Origin: Schistosoma haematobium
Lineage: Eukaryota; Platyhelminthes; Trematoda; Strigeidida; Schistosomatidae
Length of the DNA: 64,000 bases
Assembly (NCBI RefSeq): GCF_000699445.3
Contig: NC_067199.1
Coordinates: 35,076,902-35,140,901, forward strand
Reading direction: 5' to 3'
Below, piece by piece: positions 54,620-64,000 of this stretch; position 1 is the stretch's first letter, and every line of letters begins with the position of its first letter. The notes under the pieces are model-generated. The model ran no database searches and was not told the DNA's origin. It saw nothing but the letters and a program-made list of their open reading frames with translations. The translations under genes and the position numbers were made by a program.

Positions 54620-57600
54620 TTATCGACGATAACGAAATCGTTTAAAATGAAACCATAATTGAAAGATATTGTTTTGAAATTGACATCGAAATCCATGTTT
54701 ATACGAATATTCCCATTCACGATTAACAATTTTAAATGCAATATCTTCATATGGTGGTCCAGCGATAAAACGTAGAATAGCAAAATCTTTCTCTGCTTCA
54801 CCGCATGATGTTAATGTATAAGTTGGTGTTTTAGTTTTGTCAATTAAATCCGGATAAAAAACATTGAATTTATAGCCTTGAACAATTTTAGGCGGTGGAT
54901 TATCTAGATCATAATGTGTTTGATTATATTTGTTCCATACAAAACCAGTATGAACACGATTAAAGAAACGTGGTTTTCTTGGTCTATATTTATCGGACCA
55001 AAGGAAAGATTGATCTTCAACTGGAATCTAGACGACAAAATGAGAATGAAACAATAGATAAATTTATAATACGCATCATGGGTGAAATAAAGACATGTTG
55101 TGGTTTAGATCATAAGCTGATTTCAGTTAAACAATCACTACATCCTCCCAAAGAACATTGGACAATTATTTTCTTCTAGTACAAAATTTCTTTGTGGTAG
55201 GTGCTGAGTAGTCGAGGCGCTTCCAGCCACAGAATCCAAGACCTTATGCCCAATGCGTTAACCTTCAACTAATTAGTTTTCGACCAATGCTTCATACTTC
55301 TAAAATGCTAATTTGCAACATAACCCAACCATTACCATCGAAGACAACTGACACATATGAACTTCAATGATCACAGATTTTTACTAGAACTTCAGAAATT
55401 CTTCAAGTTAGTCATTAATGAGTATACTATATGATACAAAATAATTTGTGTGATCATAAACAAAAGGCATTCATAACAATCGATTCCTAGTGTATGTATC
55501 AGGATAAAGGTGGATCATTCCTTAAAATTATATTCACCGAATACAAGTACCTAATTAATTACAATCAACCTGAATGTATATCACACATTAATTAGGTGAT
55601 TATTTTGTGGGAAAGTCGCTACCTGGTTCATTTTAATAGTCTCAGAAACTGTGGCGGTATGGCAACCTGGACCGATGCACATATGTGCCTGGTCCTACGT
55701 TGTAGCTGACTGACTGACCGACTCGTCCTGTTTGGGACTCGTCAGCTGGATGTACCTGCATCTCAGAGTTGATGTTCACTCTGGGACTCGAACTCAGTAC
55801 CTCTTGCTTCAAACGCCATCGCGTTATCCACTTAGCTACTGAGTCCTGATAGCCACTTGCTTGTGCAATTTCAGTCCTAAAACGTCAATGGGAAGATTCA
55901 AGTAAAACAATACTAAGTGAATTAAACTTCACCCCATTGCACAAGCAAGTGGCTATCAGGACTCAGTAGCTAAGTGGATAACGCGATGACGTTTGAAGCG
56001 AGGGGTACTGAGTTCGAGTCCCAGAGTGAACATCAACTCTGAGATGCAGGTACGTCCAGCTGACGAGTCCCAAATAGGACGAGACGCGCGTCCTGGATTC
56101 CACTGCTAGCCACTATCCATCTTTGCTTATAATGCTTGTAAATTAAGGCAATATCGAGGCATACACACAGTATGCACATATAGCCAATAAGAGACTGATC
56201 AATTTCAGTCCTAAAACATCAATGGGAAGATTAAATTAAAACAATACTAAATGTATTTAAATCAAGGATATTCTGTAATAGATAGATGTCTTCTCATTAA
56301 AAAAAACCTATAAAATCAAGTTGGATTTGATAGTGGACACTCACTGATGTTATCCAATAATAGTTCGACTTTGGAATGTGTTACGTTCCTTGGGTTGAAT
56401 GAAATAAGTGCTGATGACGTTGATCAGAACGACAAGGAGAGCTTTACAATTAGAGCACCCCAGATAAAAGAACACAACATAACCGAAAACATTCCTCTAA
56501 GCTACCAGTCTTCCCCATCATTTCAATACTCCAAGCATATTTAAAATAAACTGAGTGAAAACACGTCTTTCGACTCGGTAACGGTGTGTCCCTCTCGTAA
56601 ATGATAAGGTATCTATCTGCCTGATGCCTTCTACTATTTTTATTATCCTTTGAGCAATGTTGGTCAGTGAATGAAATAATCGTTTAATCAATGATTAACT
56701 ACGGATCATTGAATACACTTACACGTATACCGGTTCACATCATAATTTCTATGGATGATCAAAAACTAAGTTCTGATTTTAAATAATTCACGAAATTATT
56801 GTTAGGCATTCATTACCCTTTTAAAATATCTTCACGAAACAACAATATAATTTAATTTGTGTTGATTAGAATTATTTAATTTTTTGATATTTTGACTGGA
56901 CCTTGATCAGTCTTAGTTGTCGTGTGTGCATCCAGTGCGGATTCCCTCGAAATAACCATTATGACACAAGTTTACGTATAGAACAGATGAAATATAGCCA
57001 GTAGTAGAATTCAGAATGCAGCTACATTCACTTGACGAGTCCCAAGCAGGACGAGATGCGTGTCCTGGATCCCACTGACCATATTCTATTTATTCAATAC
57101 AACGATATAGTCATGCTTACCATAACTGAGAATTGTGCATCTTCACCATCTTCCATGCCTTCTCTAGCTCGCCTTATAAGCTCTTCTTCTTCAGTAGCTT
57201 GCATCGTTCCTGTACGTAAGACTTCTTGACGCTATTATTTAAAAAAAACAAAAAAACAAAGAATTATAGTTATTGAGAAATTAAACGTAAAACATGATTA
57301 TATATTATGAATGTATTTCGTTAAATGGTTGTGAGACAAATAGTTTAGTTTAAACCACCTGATTGCTAACTATCACATCTCAGGCTCGAACGCTGCCTCT
57401 CAAACTTTGGGTAGTTGCCATATAAAACTGTAGTTTAAAGCCAATTACATAAGAGCATGTGCCTAATAGATAAGTTGTAATATTTTTGTAAAATGCAAGA
57501 TTATCAATATAAGGATTGTGGAGATTGTTGAGTTTTTATTGAGATCATGGATTGATCAGTGTTAGACCATCATTGAAAATCTGGAAGCCCTGAATGATCT

Positions 57601-60600
57601 TTTTGCCCTAGTATGGGACTCCTCAGTAATGCACATCCACGGAACAGCCGTCTTGTGCTTCCAGGTTTTCAATGGTGGTCTAAGATTGATCAGTTCATGA
57701 TCTCAATAAAAAGGCAAGATTGTAAGTAAAATGATATGGACAACTAATATTAATAAACACAAATATTGTAAACAGTTTAATAGATTACTACAACACTTTA
57801 AATTAGAGTGCGAAGTATGAGATTATCACTTATCACTGATAATGAAAAACAGTGCGTACATAAGTATACTTTTTATGTAGAACTTATTACTTATGTGAAA
57901 ACATTTATAGCTGTAACAGCCATTAATTTGAGAAATAAGGCATACTTAGAAGAATAAAATAGCAATTGATTGATCATTGAATAATGTTCAGTATCGTACT
58001 TCTCTAGTCGTTTAATGCTTATTGAATTTTATCAGCCAACTTGCATTGTGACCACCCATTCAAAGTAACCTGATATCATATGCACTTTGTTGGAAGTAGT
58101 CAGCAGAAGACCCTGAAAATAGGTTATGTATCAGTTGGTACTCATCAAAAAGGTATTCCTGAAATCTTGAGGGCACAGTGTAACTTGGTAGATAGATTTC
58201 AAACAGCATGACAAAACAAATATGAAATTGGTCACTTTACTACTCAGTGATCAATTAGTGCAGATATCTCATTCTTATAGCTCAGTAGTAACGTGTCGGA
58301 TTTTGAGGGCGAGCGACAAGGGTTCGGATCCCACACGGAGCATTGGTTTCATCGAAATTACTTGCTGATGAATGTCAACTAGCACGAAACATAGGTCTCA
58401 AATCTCCTGGTGACTACCTTTAAACACTTAGCATCTCAGTTAGAAGTAAAACATACTACGATAACACCGATACTAAATTCCTAACACATTGGTATACCAA
58501 AATCTAGTTAATCACCGCTAATGAAGAACAAAAAAACTATTTTGGACACAACCGTATATTAATGAGGAGACCGTAGGAGAATCATATAACCTATTCAGCT
58601 GGGTGTGGGAAGTATACTAGTGACATGATATGTGAGATATTAGAATGGCGCTGGTACTTGACTGTGTTTTTAGCTGGTTCATTTTATTAAGGCTAGTTGG
58701 TCTAGACCAATGCTTCGTCCTGTTTAGGACTCGTCAGTTGGATATACTCGAATCCTAAATAATGAGACTCGAGCCTACTATCTCTCACTTTAAACATTAA
58801 TGTATTACCATTAACCGAACTCAAATATAACCACCTTTATTAACGTATAAAATAAATCATGTTTGAAATTTACACATTGCTAAAATGTTTAATTTTTTTC
58901 AAAAAAGAGATGAGCTTAAATTAAATAAATGGTCTTTAACAGTATTTGACTAACCTGATATTCAATTTTCGCTTGGTCATCTTCTGGATTATAAATAACG
59001 GCATCCAATTCTAAATCATCCGGATTAATACGTGGTGGTGAATAAATCGACGGATTATACGATTCTTCTTCAATCAAAGCAGCCGCTTGTAGTTCAGCTG
59101 CACGAACAGCTTTGATAGCTTCAGCGCTATGTAAGTCTTCAATAGCATTATTACTAACTGGATTACCCTAAAGCGAGAATATGAGAGAGGGAGAAAATTT
59201 GTTTTAATGAGCGACACAGTATAGGTGTGTACTTTTCCCATTACAAAAAACATATGATTCAGTATAAGGGGGTTTGTGAAGATTATTGGATATTATTGAG
59301 ATCACGAACCAACCTAAGTTAGACAATCAATAGGAACTAGGAAGCATTCGAAAGTTGTTTCATCCATGTATGGGATTCCTCAACAGTGTTTATTTTCACA
59401 ACCCCACCACAAATTGAACCCAGGACCTTCAAGTCTCATGACGAGCGGTTAACCTTTATTTTAATTTTAGTTCATAATAACAGGCAAAATTACACATGAA
59501 GTTGATCAATTCATCAATAAGCCATTGGTTGATAGATGGACTTTTAGAAAAATGATTATTGTAGGGTAACATCAATAGTTCTTTCTAGTTAAATTACAAC
59601 CAAATTTGGTCATAGGTTTCTTTTCGACTTGAAGTAATAATAATAGTCGCTCCCGATCATACTCATCTATAAATGTTAAAGATCAAACTTATTGCCCATA
59701 TGGACATTTTTCTTCATTGCCAAATATATTTTTAATGTATAAATTCGATATTAATCGTCTCTTGTTTCACAAAAAGACAGAAGAGAAGGGAAATATATGA
59801 GTCATCATACTGGCGGTTCTTGAGTTTCTCAGTAATTAGATACGTGGTAGATTGTGAATATTTTACAAAGCCGTGCAAGTACACACAATTGACAGATAAA
59901 ATTAGTTAATTAGGACAAATCGAAAACAAAAGAACTTATAACAATAAGTGGATGTTTGGAGAAATTCAAGACCCAAAAGTTGTGCAACACCGTTCTGTCC
60001 ATTAATCAATTACGATTGTGTTGCCTGACATTCCTTTTTACTTACTGATCTACTTCCAAGGGTCAAGTAAATCCATATCAACCAATCTTTGTGTTCTAAC
60101 TACCCATCGTCGGATTCAGAGTTTCAGTGTCAAAATTAAGTCAGCTAAGCAGTTCTCTCCCCAGAGGTAACACTTCCAATATCTCTATTCTTTGCTTCTA
60201 TGAAATTTAGATGAGTAAATGAACATTAAATTATTACAAACCGAGTCCTCTTACGTCTCTGTTCAATTCAATCGGAGGTAAAGGAGGTGGGATGAAATTT
60301 TCAGGATCATTTTCATCTTCAATAGATTGAGCAGGTTGTTCAATGTCCAATTCGACATGATCATTTGGCTGTTTAGCAACAACAGCACTAGGAAACAATG
60401 GTTCTGAGACAATACCTTGAGCTTGACGTAAACATTCTAATTTACGTTTAAGATTGTCTTGATGCATATCACGTAGACGAGTACGGGCCATTTGAGCACG
60501 AACAAATTGAGCTAATGTCTCCCAATAAGTTACATCTACACCTTCACCACCACGTAGCTTTGGAGCAATCTATAAGAGCAAACAAAAGAACATGTGAAAA

Positions 60601-63600
60601 ACGAGGAAGTTTCAACTTATGTTTTGGTAAACTTAGTGACAACAATTATATGTTTGTATAATGAAAGTAACGGAATAAAACAAATTCACTAAAATCTAAG
60701 TTGTTAACGAATACGAAATTGCCATTTCAGAGACTGTAAATCTGCATGACGTAAGTCTTAATATAGCAGGTATATCCTACCGACCAGTTTCATTACTTAC
60801 GCCTGTTACTCCTCGTGAAGGAGAATAGGTCGCTCAGCAGCATTCTCCATCCAACACCGTCCTGGGCAATCCTTCCCAGTTGTTATTCATCATTTTCATG
60901 TCTGCTCCCAATTTCCGACGTAGTGTGTTCTCCGAACTTCCTCTTTTCCGTTTTCCTTCACGTAAGCGCTTGCCACGTGATGCAGTTTGGTTATTTCCGT
61001 AACGTATGTCCTATCCACTTCCATTGTCTTTTCCTAATTTCCTCCTCAGCTGGGACCTGGTTTGTTTTCTTCCACAGTAGATTGTTGCGAATGGTTTCTG
61101 GTCGACGGACATTCAGTATCTTGAACAGGAAACTGTTTATAAATACTTGTACCTTCTTGATGACGGTTGTAGTAGTTCTCCACGTTCCAGCTCTGTACAG
61201 TAGAACTGCCTCGACGTTTGTATTGAAGATTCTTACTTTGATATTGGTTGACAGTTGTTTTGAGTTCCATATGTTCTTCAGTTGTAAGAATGCTGCCCTT
61301 GCTTTGCCAATCCTCGCCTTTACGTCTGAATCCGATCCTCCTAGTTCATCGATGATGCTGTCCAGGTACGTGAAAGATTCTAAATCTTCCAGAACTGACG
61401 AGTTCCAACTAGCATGAAATTTGAGTTAAGAGTTTTTGCCGATCAACTACCTCGAACCATTTAACGTCAGAGAATTAATAAAAAAAAGCTCTAACCAGTC
61501 AACACTTTAGAATGTATGGATAGACAATTTGTATAAAGACTTATCTCTAACACTCTACCCTTTACTTTAAATACTGAGAACCAAACAACTTCCAATACTT
61601 CTTTGTCCTAAGCAACTTATATAAATAAGTAATCGACGGAGGGAAACTATTGATTTGTATTCTTAGATAACTTTTTTTCAAGAAACAATCGTTTGTTCGT
61701 TTTTAGAAGTTACTTATCTAGTGTCGATTTGTGTTGAAAACTATCTTGTTCACCTTTGCAAATCAAATTTATCTTATCTTGTCTGCGTTATATGAATGCC
61801 TGTGGACATAATGTACAAAATGAAGAGAACTCTATCGTTTTATAATGAGAATTAGAAGTACATGTAAAAACACTAAAAGATAAAGTGGCTACATAGGTCA
61901 GATAATTAATTTATTACAATTCGAGAATACACTTTTAGCAAGAAAAAAAAACAAGGATATCAACACTATTATGCCTTAATTTTAAACTACCGTTGACTAG
62001 TATAAATGGTCTTGGACTACAAAGATCAGTGTCAAAAGTGTAGGTTGCGTAGTTTCTACAAACTAGACAACAGTTTATTCAAGTGAGTTACTTTGATCCT
62101 CTCATAATTTATTACATCATTCATTAACATTCGAATAGTTAATCGATCAACATCCTATTTAAACTAATCGTAGCAAATGACTTACTAGATGAATGTACAC
62201 TATCCTAAATACAGTTATATAAACTCATTACGTTTCATAATATATTGAACACGAAAACATAACATCCAGTTACGTGGATTGTTGGAAACATGACATCATT
62301 TATGATGTTGCAATATTAGTCTTTAATTTTAATTTATAACAGAAACAATTATAAACGCAGTAATCAATAACTGTTGAAACAATAAACACTAATTGGTTAT
62401 ATTCAGGGTGTAACTGAGACTGCTTAAAATCATGACACTGGGTACATATAACTACTAACCAACAATTCAATATTATTAAAGACTCGATAGTAGACAGATT
62501 AATAATAATTATAAGCTCTAATCAGTAATTAACTTGGGTGATGCGAAACTATCCACAAACTAAAACACTTAATTTTATGTATACAGACAAACAATATGTA
62601 GCTGCTTAAATAGTCAAATCTTTGGTCTGAACATAAGAAAATTAATGGAATGTAACTGAAAATAAATTAAGTGATGAAATAAACTCAAATGATTGTTATA
62701 CTTTTAATGACACTACCGTTTTAACAGAAAATTCTAGTATCAAGTCATTTCGCAAGTACAAGTGGTTTATGTACTCAACTCCCATTGCAAATTATACTAG
62801 ACAGCTACCGAAATCGGTGGGGGTGTCGTTGGGTTTGAATGTGAAATCCGCTGTTTGAGATTAGAGTGATATGACTACTGAGTTATTGGTACATAGATTA
62901 ACTGAACACTAGTGGGCATATCACTATGCTATAACATAGGTAGAGTTAGTTCCTTCTTCAATAAGTCATTTAGACAAATATCTTTAAATCAATAATGATT
63001 TTGAGTTATTTACTTTTGTCAAACACAAACGTCATCAAAAGTGTAGTTGATGCAAATACAATTCTATAAAATAGTAACTTTTTAAACCCATTAGTACTCC
63101 AGTGGTAGTTGATAGCGTTAACATTGTATTTGTGTCCCAAAGTGAATAAATGTCAGTAATTTTGAATTACAACGATGATTCTGTTAATTAGCAAAATTGA
63201 CAAGGTAAGATTGTAGTAAATCACATTTTATATCAGCGATCAGAATATGCTTCTCAATTCAACATGACTTTAAAGCCAAAATTAATGGATCAATTCGAGG
63301 CAATTGGTAATCAACATATATACGAATAAAAAAAGACAACGAGAGGGTATCCCAACGCCTGACAGTATCAGTTAGACTAATACGGAAGGTAGTGTTGTTA
63401 ATTGTAATACAAACCAATATAAGGCATATGCTGACATTTTTACTAATTTAAAAACAAATTTAAATAAACTAATTCATTAGGTACTTGGAGCCGCTCTCTC
63501 TAATTATATAGGCTAATAATACTACTCTTTTATCTGAATTGACGAAAGGAGAGTGAAGTTTTACTAGGTTATCAACAGTCGTGCTTTACCACATGAACTA

Positions 63601-64000
63601 ATTTTCAATAATCTTAAATGCTCTAAGCTGGATAGTTTCTTTTCAATTGCGAAAGCTTTCGTTGTTGTTCTGGAGATCAATGTCAGAGCTTTTATCTGAA
63701 GTAAGCACCAATGATTTTGTCCAGAAAATGACAGAGAAAACTTAACAATTAGAAATTATTCAACTCAGAGAATTCAACATTATCGAAAATATCGCTTCAA
63801 TTATCATTTTAACATGAACAAAATAAATAATCAGACTTCATCTATATAACCTTTAAAATAATGAAAAACTTACTTGTTTTTCTAATGCACTTAATTGATT
63901 GTATGTTTTACCCTTTAATGTTTCAGCAACACTTTGCATAACAGACTGACTAATAGTAGCCGAACTACGACCTCTGGTATCGGCACCGCATGCACCAGCT
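54620..64000 (-). CDS. CACTIN: Cactin, C-terminal part (five exons visible, 5' end off window)
   Basis: Minus-strand exons in order: 64000-63874 (partial), 60569-60255, 59167-58955, 57231-57121, 55027-54620; each visible boundary is phase 0 with GT-AG sites. The first two give the mid-region with [22 protein letters not shown] and [19 protein letters not shown]; the next gives [15 protein letters not shown]; then [17 protein letters not shown]. The last exon is the highly conserved cactin C-terminal domain: [73 protein letters not shown] and the end RYRR. Cactin works in pre-mRNA splicing and was first linked to NF-kB/Toll signalling. About 330 residues are visible; the Arg-rich N-terminus lies to the right. 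Confidence 0.95.
55645..55706 (+). mobile_element. RTE 3'-end tail joined to an inverted SINE A
   Basis: GGCAACCTGGACCGATGCAC and CTACGTTGTAGCTGACTGAC match the last 60 bp of the SR3-like LINEs (compare 32965-33030). It abuts the truncated SINE A without a spacer. Confidence 0.75.
55707..55870 (-). mobile_element. SINE family A copy, inverted, 3' truncated in the hammerhead
   Basis: On the minus strand: head, B box (GTTCGAGTCCC), CATCCAGCTGACGAGTCC, and then the copy ends after GGACGA. The 3' half of the ribozyme, including the cleavage site, is missing. Confidence 0.85.
55871..56265 (+). repeat. SINE A / Sm-alpha monomer plus start of a second, 334-bp period
   Basis: CAGTCCTAAAACGTCAATGG at 55872 recurs as CAGTCCTAAAACATCAATGG at 56206, a 334-bp step. 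This equals the monomer size I recall for the Sm-alpha satellite of S. mansoni (about 330 bp). The first monomer is complete with head (55958) and hammerhead (56050-56098); the second stops after about 85 bp. Confidence 0.85.
56050..56098 (+). ncRNA. Hammerhead ribozyme of the Sm-alpha type, one core change
   Basis: Stem I GTCCAG/CTGGAT (six pairs counting one G-T), CTGACGA (56060-56066), stem II GTCC/GGAC, then GAGA in place of GAAA (A14 to G at 56083), ACGCGCGT stem III and GTC cleavage site at 56090-56092. One change at a universally conserved base predicts loss or strong reduction of cleavage. Confidence 0.75.
57005..57085 (+). mobile_element. SINE A 3' fragment
   Basis: CTTGACGAGTCCCAAGCAGG, then ACGAGATGCGTGTCCTGGAT: the hammerhead region of family A with C3 and A14 changed. 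It ends 35 bp from the cactin exon at 57121. Confidence 0.75.
57535..57715. repeat. SINE family C inverted 3'-half pair
   Basis: The minus-oriented 3' half runs 57540-57645 and is followed at once by a plus-oriented 3' half, 57645-57715 (AACAGCCGTCTTGTGCTTCC). The junction falls inside the hammerhead. The result is a short palindrome without tRNA heads. Confidence 0.75.
58262..58430 (+). mobile_element. SINE family B copy
   Basis: Head TATAGCTCAGTAGTAACGTG and GGGTTCGGATCCCAC; hammerhead at 58360-58400. Tail CTGGTGACTACC is shared with the copy at 25813. Confidence 0.85.
58355..58402 (+). ncRNA. Hammerhead motif in SINE B, stem II closing pair broken
   Basis: CTGATGA (58365-58371), GAAA (58386-58389) and GTC (58395-58397) are intact. 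Stem II begins with an A-C mismatch where G-C is normal (58372 with 58385), and stem I is weak. Activity is doubtful. Confidence 0.6.
58700..58805 (-). mobile_element. SINE A fragment, degenerate
   Basis: The minus strand reads ATCCAACTGACGAGTCCTAA, then ACAGGACGAAGC. The CTGANGA box and stem II are kept, but the part after GAA is altered. Confidence 0.65.
59168..60254 (-). other. Cactin intron between 59167 and 60255
   Basis: Holds one degenerate SINE C (59300-59460). Otherwise AT-rich DNA with no recognised feature. Confidence 0.75.
59300..59460 (-). mobile_element. SINE family C copy, degenerate
   Basis: The minus strand shows ACACTG, TTGAGGA, ATCC/GGAT and GAAAC in family order. Both members of the first stem II pair have changed (G-C to A-T), so pairing is kept, while C3 and the cleavage region are altered. 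Confidence 0.65.
60570..63873 (-). other. 3.3-kb cactin intron
   Basis: Contains an SR2-like LINE remnant at 60795-61400. The rest (61420-63870) is AT-rich; a degenerate tRNA-like SINE piece may sit at 63085-63165 (CTCCAGTGGTAGTTGATAGC), low confidence. Confidence 0.7.
60795..61400 (-). mobile_element. SR2-like LINE 3' remnant
   Basis: The minus strand gives the post-RT domain: [20 protein letters not shown] (cut), [12 protein letters not shown], a [10 protein letters not shown] motif, [13 protein letters not shown] and a [10 protein letters not shown] motif. It ends in a 3' UTR with GTTACTCC..GGCGTAAGTAA. It is co-linear with the copy at 27170-28470 but more decayed. The plus-strand frame 60815-61417 is its antisense shadow. 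Confidence 0.85.

Larger units (their letters stand above)
55028..57120 (-). other. Last cactin intron
   Basis: Donor complement of CTTAC at 57116-57120 and acceptor TCTAG at 55028. Contains the SINE A inverted pair and further SINE A pieces. The frame 56347-56544 has no known motif. Confidence 0.8.
57232..58954 (-). other. Cactin intron between 57231 and 58955
   Basis: Contains a SINE C inverted pair, a SINE B copy and a SINE A fragment. The stretch 57720-58250 shows nothing further. Confidence 0.8.

Noticed and set aside
57032..57229. 65-aa plus-strand frame
   Set aside because: It spans a SINE A fragment and the antisense of a cactin exon.
60815..61417. 200-aa hydrophobic plus-strand frame
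   Set aside because: It is antisense to a recognisable SR2-like LINE C-terminal domain.

Overview
The window is AT-rich, intron-rich animal DNA. It carries three host genes with GT-AG introns from 32 bp to 16 kb, and many retrotransposons. The mix of elements points to a blood fluke, genus Schistosoma: a Boudicca-like (CsRn1-clade) Gypsy element with a CHCC Gag finger and a tRNA-Trp-type primer site, RTE LINEs of the SR2 and SR3/Perere-3 kinds, a CR1-like remnant, and a 334-bp Sm-alpha-type repeat that contains a hammerhead ribozyme. I cannot fix the species by eye.

Layout. 1-3.1 kb: 3' part of a badly broken Gypsy element (+). 3.5-8.73 kb: a Boudicca-like element (-) with two 321-bp LTRs that read as identical, yet with three nonsense codons in gag and pol. 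8.7-13.7 kb: mostly unrecognised DNA, with a CR1-like remnant and one copy of an unclassified retroposon (R1). 13.9-36.9 kb: a Ral-like small GTPase gene (+, five coding exons, 194 aa). Its 16.3-kb second intron is packed with SINEs and LINEs. 36.9-43.6 kb: intergenic, with a 440-bp foldback element and a Gypsy integrase relic. 43.6-51.8 kb: an EDEM2-type GH47 ER mannosidase-like gene (+, eight exons, 639 aa). 51.8-54.6 kb: the gap between convergent genes, with an R1 copy. 54.6 kb to the right edge: the 3' part of the cactin gene (-), with five of its exons visible.

The three host genes are not functionally related. They cover vesicle/cytoskeletal signalling (Ral type), glycoprotein ER-associated degradation (EDEM2) and pre-mRNA splicing (cactin).

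The most interesting signal is in the repeats. Three different tRNA-headed short retroposon families (A, B, C) each carry a type I hammerhead ribozyme fold downstream of the tRNA-like head. Two copies keep a complete catalytic core: family B at 25.9 kb (+) and family C at 28.65 kb (-). The remaining copies show graded decay. Several copies lie as inverted pairs that form long palindromes (16.4-16.8, 55.7-56.1, 57.5-57.7 kb), and an unrelated foldback sits at 38.3-38.8 kb. A 162-bp terminal-inverted-repeat element is inserted inside one SINE with a visible 7-bp target duplication. The EDEM2 gene appears to need a 17-nt intron to stay in frame.
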